This document shows, piece after piece, positions 6,584-11,267 of a stretch of 11,267 nucleotides of DNA. Where the stretch lies: assembly GCA_041584055.1 (NCBI GenBank), contig JBFHER010000115.1, positions 1 to 11,267 on the forward strand, in the 5' to 3' direction. Within the stretch, counting starts at the first letter, position 1, and every line of letters begins with the position of its first letter. The position numbers were made by a program, and so were the translations under genes. The notes beneath the pieces were generated by a model. It did not search any database, had not been told where the DNA came from, and saw only the letters and a list, made by a program, of their open reading frames with translations. Origin of the DNA: JBFHER01 sp041584055. Lineage in GTDB: Bacteria > Bacteroidota > Bacteroidia > Bacteroidales > UBA5342.

Positions 6584-7474
6584 TTACGGAATCGTGTCCT
6601 GCTGCAGCTCCTTCATACGTAATTCCTGCAATACTTTTTGCCGCATGCTATCAATGCGATCCTGCTTTTTCTGTGTCTTTGATTTAACAATCAACGCGAT
6701 GCCCTTTCCCAATAACTGACCAAGTAAGGGTGCAAAATTATAACTTACGGTTCGAAATCTGCTTTTGTCAGTATAAACCGCTTTTTCTCTTAAATACATC
6801 CTGTTAATTTCTGAAGCATCCAAAGGAACACTTTCATAACTCATCATCTCTTTTGTCAGCCAGGGACTTACTTTCACTTCATCCAGCATGGTAGTATCTA
6901 TCTCCATGAGCACTTCCCGAAACATGGCGTCTGAGTTTTCATCCACTTCAAAGAATCTGGTTTTATAACCCAATGTTCTAATTTCCAGGGTATCCCCGGG
7001 CATGGCTTCGATGTTAAAAGATCCCAGTTTGTTGGTTGCTACGCCGGTAAACGTGCCACGAATTATTACACTTGCGCCCTGAAGGATTTTATTTTCAGCA
7101 TCCTTCACTGTTCCCATCACCAGCACCGGCCCTTTCTTCTGATTCTTCAAATCTGTATTGAGAACAGGTGCCGTTGCTTTTTCAATCAGCACGATCCTGG
7201 GAAAAAGAATGTTTTGATTCGTTTGTGGCACAATCCATATTTTGGGATGATATGAACCCGTATGTATGAAAAGTGAATCACCAGGCACAGCCTGAATCCG
7301 AAATGAGCCATCATTCATTGTAGGTGTATTCTTGTTGCTATTGCCCAGGGAGACGATGGCTCCAGATATTCCTTCACCTGCCCCTGAGACAACTTTACCA
7401 TAGATGGTTATGGTTTCCCGGGCACACAAATACTGCGATGCAACTAACAATGCGATGAGGGTAAGCAATTTCAA
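6584..7474 (-). CDS. Secreted protein with two CarboxypepD_reg-like domains
   Basis: A 296-residue exported protein. A signal peptide is visible at the N-terminus (MKLLTLIALLVASQYLCA, probable cleavage after Ala18). Two carboxypeptidase-regulatory-like beta-sandwich domains (PF13715 type) follow at about 21-98 and 116-190. Each has the pattern G-K/T-V...G-A-x-V...G-x-F-x-I...P-G-D-x-L-x-I, as in GTVKDAENKILQGASV and GSFNIEAMPGDTLEIRTLGY. A segment like the one preceding a TonB plug (TTMLDEVKVS, 194-203) comes next, but no plug or barrel follows; the C-terminal ~95 residues are charged and end in a probable basic helix. Its job is unknown, most likely envelope-associated. No ATG or GTG is available upstream: the frame is open to TGA at 7505-7507, and the best start is TTG at 7472-7474, which keeps the signal peptide whole. 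It lies 91 bases downstream of nth on the same strand. Confidence 0.8.
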   Translation of the reverse strand: MKLLTLIALLVASQYLCARETITIYGKVVSGAGEGISGAIVSLGNSNKNTPTMNDGSFRIQAVPGDSLFIHTGSYHPKIWIVPQTNQNILFPRIVLIEKATAPVLNTDLKNQKKGPVLVMGTVKDAENKILQGASVIIRGTFTGVATNKLGSFNIEAMPGDTLEIRTLGYKTRFFEVDENSDAMFREVLMEIDTTMLDEVKVSPWLTKEMMSYESVPLDASEINRMYLREKAVYTDKSRFRTVSYNFAPLLGQLLGKGIALIVKSKTQKKQDRIDSMRQKVLQELRMKELQQDTIP

Positions 7475-7565
7475 AATATCTATAAAATTAACGTCACGTT
7501 GATGTCATTCGGCTCCTATTCGCTCGTCTTTTCTAATCCACCACTGAATCCACTCCCCGACTGAG
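7475..7565 (-). other. Leader between nth and the TTG-start gene
   Basis: Ninety-one bases with no gene that I can support. On the minus strand, a direct repeat GTGGATT occurs twice (7538-7544 and 7526-7532), and a short inverted repeat AACGT-C-ACGTT lies at 7490-7500, 15 bases before the TTG start. One frame reads VGEWIQWWIRKDERIGAE then stop, protein-like but with no start codon. No terminator is seen, so transcription from nth may continue through. Confidence 0.35.
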
Positions 7566-8207
7566 TTATTCTAACAAAGTTGCATAATGCCTGCACATGG
7601 ATTTTAGTCCGCATTCAAGGCAGTTTGGTTTTCTGGCAATGCAGACATACCTGCCATGCAGGATCAACCAATGATGCGCCTTTGGAATCAATGCTTCCGG
7701 AATGTTGGCCACCAGTTGCTGTTCGGTTTGCAGCGGATTTTTTGCATTAGTTGTAAGACCTATTCTGGCAGCAACCCGAAACACATGCGTATCTACCGCC
7801 ATGGCGGGTTTATTAAACACAACGGATGCAATGACATTGGCTGTTTTTCGCCCCACACCAGGCAATTTCTGTAACTCATCTATATCCTCCGGAACAATGC
7901 TATTAAACTCTTCAACCAACTTCTTTGCCATCCCCACCAGGTGTTTAGATTTATTATTCGGATAAGAACAACTTTTAATCAATTCAAATATCTCACCGGG
8001 TGTCGCCAATGCCATCTCTTCAGCAGTGGGATATTTTTCGAAGATGGCGGGGGTTAATAAATTTACACGTTTATCTGTGCACTGCGCAGAAAGGATAACA
8101 GCCACAAGCAATTCATAAGGCGTCCCATAATCCAGTTCCGTCTCTGCTACCGGCATGTTTTTCTCAAACCAGTCAATCACTTTGTTATAGCGTTCCTTTT
8201 TTGTCAT
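7566..8207 (-). CDS. nth: Endonuclease III (DNA glycosylase/AP lyase)
   Basis: A 213-residue endonuclease III, the base-excision-repair enzyme that removes oxidised pyrimidines and cleaves the resulting abasic site by beta-elimination. The helix-hairpin-helix is LPGVGRKTANV (115-125) with catalytic Lys121, and the catalytic Asp139 lies in VDTHVFRV. The [4Fe-4S] cluster ligands are complete with the standard C-X6-C-X2-C-X5-C spacing: Cys189, Cys196, Cys199, Cys205. ILSAQCTDKRVN (38-49) is the usual conserved N-terminal block. Length matches the family (E. coli Nth is 211 residues). Start is ATG at 8205-8207. A terminator at 8232-8264 separates it from the large upstream gene, so it probably has its own promoter, which I could not pick out convincingly. 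The gene 91 bases downstream on the same strand is not a repair gene. Confidence 0.98.
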   Translation of the reverse strand: MTKKERYNKVIDWFEKNMPVAETELDYGTPYELLVAVILSAQCTDKRVNLLTPAIFEKYPTAEEMALATPGEIFELIKSCSYPNNKSKHLVGMAKKLVEEFNSIVPEDIDELQKLPGVGRKTANVIASVVFNKPAMAVDTHVFRVAARIGLTTNAKNPLQTEQQLVANIPEALIPKAHHWLILHGRYVCIARKPNCLECGLKSMCRHYATLLE

Positions 8208-8231
8208 AATGTAAAACAGGTTTAAAATTGT

Positions 8232-8264
8232 GCAAAAAAAAGGCTCCCCCTCAGGACAGCCTTT
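8232..8264 (-). terminator. Intrinsic terminator of the large repeat-protein gene
   Basis: On the minus strand AAAGGCT (8264-8258) and AGCCTTT (8245-8239) form a perfect 7-base stem around a 12-base loop, whose UCC/GGG can extend the stem. It is directly followed by a run of T. It starts 19 bases after the stop codon of the large gene, a textbook position, and ends transcription before nth. Confidence 0.85.
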
Positions 8265-8282
8265 CTCTTTTAATTTTTTTTA

Positions 8283-11267
8283 TTACCGTCGGATATGAAT
8301 AAAACCTTCTTTAACTTTTCTACCTTTTCCAAGCGTCAGTCGGTAATAGTAAACACCTTCCCCAACTTCTGCTTTTCCATTGCGACTTGTTCTACCATTC
8401 CACCATGCATCATATGTACCCCAGCGGTCGGTATTTCCATAATCTTCTTTATCATAAACAAGGTTCCCCCAACGGTTGAATATCTGGATATCTGAGCCAG
8501 GGAAGTTCCATACACCCTTAACAACGAACAGGTCGTTCACACCATCTCCATTTGGAGAGAATCCGTTTGGCACATTCACAAGATCATCACAATGATCATC
8601 ATTGTCGAGGTAGTTCGCAATGCCATCCCCATCGCAATCATCATTGTATGGGTTCCCGTCATCATTTGAGTCCTCGTAGCGGTTTGGTAACAAGTCATTG
8701 TCATCATCCCCATCCCAATCGAACGGATCCACAAAATCAGGTATTCCATCCTGGTCTCTGTCTTCAGTTCCTTCGATTCCATCCGGAATATTATCATTGT
8801 CAGAATCAAGATCAAGATAATTCGGAATTCCATCAAGATCAGCTGCATCCCAGTTGCCATCCACAATATTCGGGATGCCATCCTGATCACTGTCCATCAA
8901 GCTGTCAACATCCTCAATGATAATGGTTGCAGAATCAATGCCTCCATCATTGTCTGTGATGATGTACTTCACCGAGTCCATGACAAAGAAATCATAATCC
9001 GGTGTGTATTCAAGCACACCCAGTTCATCATTGATCACTGCAGTTCCAGCCCATCCTCCGGCGATGATTGTTGCATGTGCAGTTGTTAAACTTGTTTCAA
9101 TGTCGGAATCGTTGGCAAGGAAATAAATCATATTCAGACCGTCACTGGTCAAAATATGATAATCATCATTGGCCACCGGCAAGTCATTTGCATACGAAAG
9201 ATTGATAATAATCCAGGCTGTTGCACTGTCTCCTTCTCCATCTTCTATTGTATACTGAATGGAATCTTTTCCAAAGAAATTGCTGTGTGGTGTATAAATC
9301 AGTGTATCCGCAGTTTTAGCAAACAGGTTGCCATGTACAGGTGTATCCACAATTTTAATACTGATGCCTGACAAATCAACATCCACATCATTTAAAAGGG
9401 GTGCAATTGAAAGAACTGAATCCTCTTTTATATTGAATGTATCATTCACCGCTATTGGTGATTCATTAACCGACACTACCTGGATAAATACAATTGCTGT
9501 ATCCTGGTCTCCAATGTCATCCACAATCTCGTACACGATTGTGTCAGGCCCATAATAGTTCGTATCAGGCTTGTAAGCCAACAAACCTGTTGCGATATCA
9601 AAAGCAGCAGTTCCGTGAGCAGGAAGCTGCCACATGTTTAACTTGCTTAAGTCTATGCTACCATCAATGTCAAAATCATTGGCAAGCACGTTGATGTTCA
9701 TGGCCACATCCTCGGTCACAGAAACTGTATCGTTGGATGCAACAGGCGCATCGTTCACCGAGATCACGTCGATTAAAACATAGGCATCAGCAACATCTCC
9801 TTCTCCATCCGTAATGCGATAAAGCACAGAGTCTCTGCCGTTAAAGTTTGCATCCGGCACATATTCAAATGTGTCATTCACCAGGTACAGCGCTCCGTTT
9901 TTGCATGAATCCACAAGAGAGATTGTGAGCCCGCTTTTATCAATGTCCTGATCATTTACAAGAATGGCGATCAATACAGAATCATCTTCCAACAATTCAA
10001 CCGTATCATTCAAGGCAATCGGATTATCATTTACATTGGTCACCACAATTCTAATCACTGCTGTGTCTGAACCCAATCCTTCATTATCAGTAACAAAATA
10101 CAAGATACTGTCGTTTCCGAAATAATTCACATCAGGGGCGTAGGTTAACACACCTGTTCCAGGTAGAATGGTGATTTCTCCAAAATGAGGTCCTGATACA
10201 AAGTGGAGAGAATCTGGAGAAAGCGGTGCTTCAACATCAGAATCGTTCAACATTACCGGTATATCAATGATTGCTTCTTCAAGTAACTCTGCCAGATCAT
10301 CCCCTGCTATCGGACGGTCATTAACAGAAGCTATGTGAATGTAAACCCATGCAGTATCCTGATGCAATTCTTTATCTATGATACGATAAATCAAAGTATC
10401 GTTGCCATAAATGTTGGCATCCGGTGTGTAATCAAACTGCCCATCCAATCCGAGCACATAACTTCCCAGAGTAGGCTCCTGTATTACGTCGATCGTAACT
10501 CCTTTTTTATCCGGATCATAATCGTTGGCCAAAAGATTGTCTGCAATCACCACATCTTCATCAATGTTGAATGTATCATTGCGGGCAACCGGAATATCTG
10601 AATCATCGGCAATAATGGTGAGAACGATCTGTGCCCTCACAGTATCTCCGTCGCCATCATCGATTCCATAGGTAAATATTTCTTCACCATAAAAATCCAT
10701 GTCAGGCACATAATAAATAGAATCCGCAATAATTGTTGCAGTTCCATTTACAGGATCAGCCACTTCAATAATCGACAAACCTGAAAAATCAGGATCAAGA
10801 TCATTCAACAACACTTTAATATACAAAGCATTGTCTTCTACGAAAGAAGCGGAGTCATTTACTGCTACTGGCAAATCATTTACAGGTTTAACCGTAATAT
10901 TAATGGTTCCCTGAGCGGTCTGATTTCCTGCCCCAAGCTCTGTGATCTCGTAAACAATCACATCCGGACCATTGTAGTTTTCATTTGGGGTGTAAACAAT
11001 GGAATCAGCAACATGTGTAATGCTTCCACTTGTTGGTGGCGTAACAATGGACAAGGTCAGTCCGGTCAAGTCCGGATCTTCATCGTTGTTCATTGGACGA
11101 ATGGTCAGGGCCACATCCTCATCTGTTTCAACATTGTCATCATTGGCAACCGGGGCATCCGTATCATCAGCTGTAATGGTTAACACAACAAGTGCAGTAG
11201 ATGCATCTCCGTCTCCATCCTGAATGGTATAGCTAAATGAATCGCCACCAAAGTAGTTCAGGTTTGG
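8283..11267 (-). CDS. Giant Ig/cadherin-like repeat surface protein with type IX (type B) sorting domain, 5'-truncated by the window edge
   Basis: The C-terminal 994 residues of a larger protein; the frame is open to the right edge, so the true start lies outside (the GTG at 11184-11186 is an internal Val). From the N-terminal side there is one partial and eight complete ~93-residue repeats beginning P-V/I-A-x-N/G-D and carrying N-D-x-D, Y-x-P-x-x-x-F/Y-x-G-x-D-x-x-x-Y motifs, as in the Big_9/tandem-95 families. Next is an Asp-rich thrombospondin-3-like stretch (8589-8906) with repeated DxDxDGIPxxxD calcium-binding loops and two Cys (8634-8636, 8589-8591) able to pair. The end is a CHU_C/gliding-motility-associated domain (8286-8588) with PNGFSPNGDGVND, IFNRWGNLVY, GVYYYRL and terminal GFIHIRR. 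Such domains direct export through the type IX system and attachment or release at the cell surface. An adhesin or matrix role is plausible; the partner is unknown. A terminator follows at 8232-8264. Confidence 0.93.
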   Translation of the reverse strand, partial: PNLNYFGGDSFSYTIQDGDGDASTALVVLTITADDTDAPVANDDNVETDEDVALTIRPMNNDEDPDLTGLTLSIVTPPTSGSITHVADSIVYTPNENYNGPDVIVYEITELGAGNQTAQGTINITVKPVNDLPVAVNDSASFVEDNALYIKVLLNDLDPDFSGLSIIEVADPVNGTATIIADSIYYVPDMDFYGEEIFTYGIDDGDGDTVRAQIVLTIIADDSDIPVARNDTFNIDEDVVIADNLLANDYDPDKKGVTIDVIQEPTLGSYVLGLDGQFDYTPDANIYGNDTLIYRIIDKELHQDTAWVYIHIASVNDRPIAGDDLAELLEEAIIDIPVMLNDSDVEAPLSPDSLHFVSGPHFGEITILPGTGVLTYAPDVNYFGNDSILYFVTDNEGLGSDTAVIRIVVTNVNDNPIALNDTVELLEDDSVLIAILVNDQDIDKSGLTISLVDSCKNGALYLVNDTFEYVPDANFNGRDSVLYRITDGEGDVADAYVLIDVISVNDAPVASNDTVSVTEDVAMNINVLANDFDIDGSIDLSKLNMWQLPAHGTAAFDIATGLLAYKPDTNYYGPDTIVYEIVDDIGDQDTAIVFIQVVSVNESPIAVNDTFNIKEDSVLSIAPLLNDVDVDLSGISIKIVDTPVHGNLFAKTADTLIYTPHSNFFGKDSIQYTIEDGEGDSATAWIIINLSYANDLPVANDDYHILTSDGLNMIYFLANDSDIETSLTTAHATIIAGGWAGTAVINDELGVLEYTPDYDFFVMDSVKYIITDNDGGIDSATIIIEDVDSLMDSDQDGIPNIVDGNWDAADLDGIPNYLDLDSDNDNIPDGIEGTEDRDQDGIPDFVDPFDWDGDDDNDLLPNRYEDSNDDGNPYNDDCDGDGIANYLDNDDHCDDLVNVPNGFSPNGDGVNDLFVVKGVWNFPGSDIQIFNRWGNLVYDKEDYGNTDRWGTYDAWWNGRTSRNGKAEVGEGVYYYRLTLGKGRKVKEGFIHIRR
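8286..8588 (-). other. Type IX secretion type B sorting domain (gliding-motility-associated C-terminal domain)
   Basis: The last 101 residues of the large repeat protein match the CHU_C / TIGR04131-type domain: PNGFSPNGDGVND (8532-8570), a Phe-Asn-Arg-Trp-Gly core, a W-x-G motif, GVYYYRLTL and an Arg-Arg C-terminus. The domain is a cleaved outer-membrane translocation signal confined to Bacteroidota, so the host should encode PorV/SprA-type type IX machinery. Confidence 0.92.
8589..8906 (-). other. Asp-rich thrombospondin type 3-like calcium-binding stretch
   Basis: About 106 residues with several copies of D-x-D-x-D-G-I-P/A and related D-rich loops (for example DSDQDGIPN, DLDSDNDNIPDG, DRDQDGIPD, DCDGDGIAN). 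The pattern is that of TSP3/EF-hand-like calcium loops often placed just before type IX sorting domains. It probably forms a rigid, calcium-dependent stalk. Confidence 0.85.
8907..11153 (-). repeat. Array of eight ~93-residue Ig/cadherin-like protein repeats
   Basis: In translation order the units are 10872-11153 (94 residues), 10593-10871 (93), 10314-10592 (93), 10023-10313 (97), 9747-10022 (92), 9459-9746 (96), 9180-9458 (93) and 8907-9179 (91). A ninth partial unit occupies 11154-11267. Each begins P-V/I-A-x-N/G-D. Most have an acidic E/D-D pair about ten residues in, then the N-D-x-D turn. The last unit is the most diverged: TSDG replaces the acidic pair. Units are similar in protein but clearly diverged in DNA. 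Confidence 0.85.

Noticed and set aside
6533..6622. 29-codon plus-strand open frame beginning ATG
   Set aside because: It runs into the 3' end of the oppositely oriented secreted-protein gene, has no clear ribosome site and is low-complexity (Thr-rich). Likely chance.
7421..7474. Possible lipoprotein signal (Cys17) in the CarboxypepD_reg-like protein
   Set aside because: The residues before the Cys (QYL) do not fit a lipobox. Ordinary signal peptidase I cleavage after Ala18 fits better.
8201..8236. TTTG and TACATTAT at 19-base spacing upstream of nth
   Set aside because: The putative -7 element would overlap the nth start codon, and its last four bases do not match TTTG.
8552..8920. 122-codon plus-strand open frame rich in His, Cys and Pro
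   Set aside because: It is antisense to the Asp-rich calcium-loop region. The composition (GAT/GAC codons read backward as ATC/GTC, and shifted as CAT/TCC) explains the odd residues. No family resemblance.
8907..11267. Tandem DNA repeat or CRISPR-like array
   Set aside because: The ~280-base periodicity comes from diverged protein domains inside one open reading frame. There are no identical short repeats with unique spacers.

Overview
The window looks like chromosomal DNA of a Bacteroidota bacterium. The strongest pointers are a C-terminal type IX secretion (type B, gliding-motility-associated) sorting domain on a large repeat protein, CarboxypepD_reg-like domains, an NdpA-type nucleoid protein of Bacteroidota flavour, two promoter elements fitting the Bacteroidota -7 pattern TAnnTTTG, and few convincing Shine-Dalgarno sites. 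I cannot fix the class or genus. There are nine protein genes and no rRNA, tRNA, CRISPR, insertion sequence or prophage that I can see.

Positions 144-5224 (minus strand) form a compact five-gene run, read in the order: small single-pass membrane protein (4919-5224), mutL (2936-4783), rhomboid protease B (2166-2903), rhomboid protease A (1261-2154), membrane-anchored endonuclease/exonuclease/phosphatase protein (144-1238). Gaps are 135, 32, 11 and 22 bases, so at least mutL onward is probably one transcript. From memory this order recurs in Bacteroidota. It pairs a mismatch-repair ATPase with three membrane proteins of unknown purpose. Positions 1-143, downstream of the run, hold nothing I can identify.

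Positions 5225-5373 are a divergent promoter region with a -7-like box on each strand. It separates the run from the only plus-strand gene, an NdpA/YejK-type nucleoid-associated protein (5374-6450). Positions 6451-6583 lie between convergent genes and carry only small inverted repeats.

Positions 6584-11267 (minus strand) hold a secreted protein with two CarboxypepD_reg-like domains and an apparent TTG start (6584-7474), a complete endonuclease III (7566-8207), a good intrinsic terminator (8232-8264), and the 3' portion of a very large surface or secreted protein. That gene runs off the right edge. What is visible is eight and a part ~93-residue Ig/cadherin-like repeats, an Asp-rich thrombospondin-3-like calcium-binding stretch, and the type IX sorting domain.

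Most of the window is ordinary core genome. The parts most worth a second look are the conserved but unexplained mutL/tandem-rhomboid/membrane-EEP cluster with its small membrane protein, the non-canonical endonuclease motif in MutL, the possible two-unit periodicity in the giant repeat protein, and the odd leader of the TTG-start gene.
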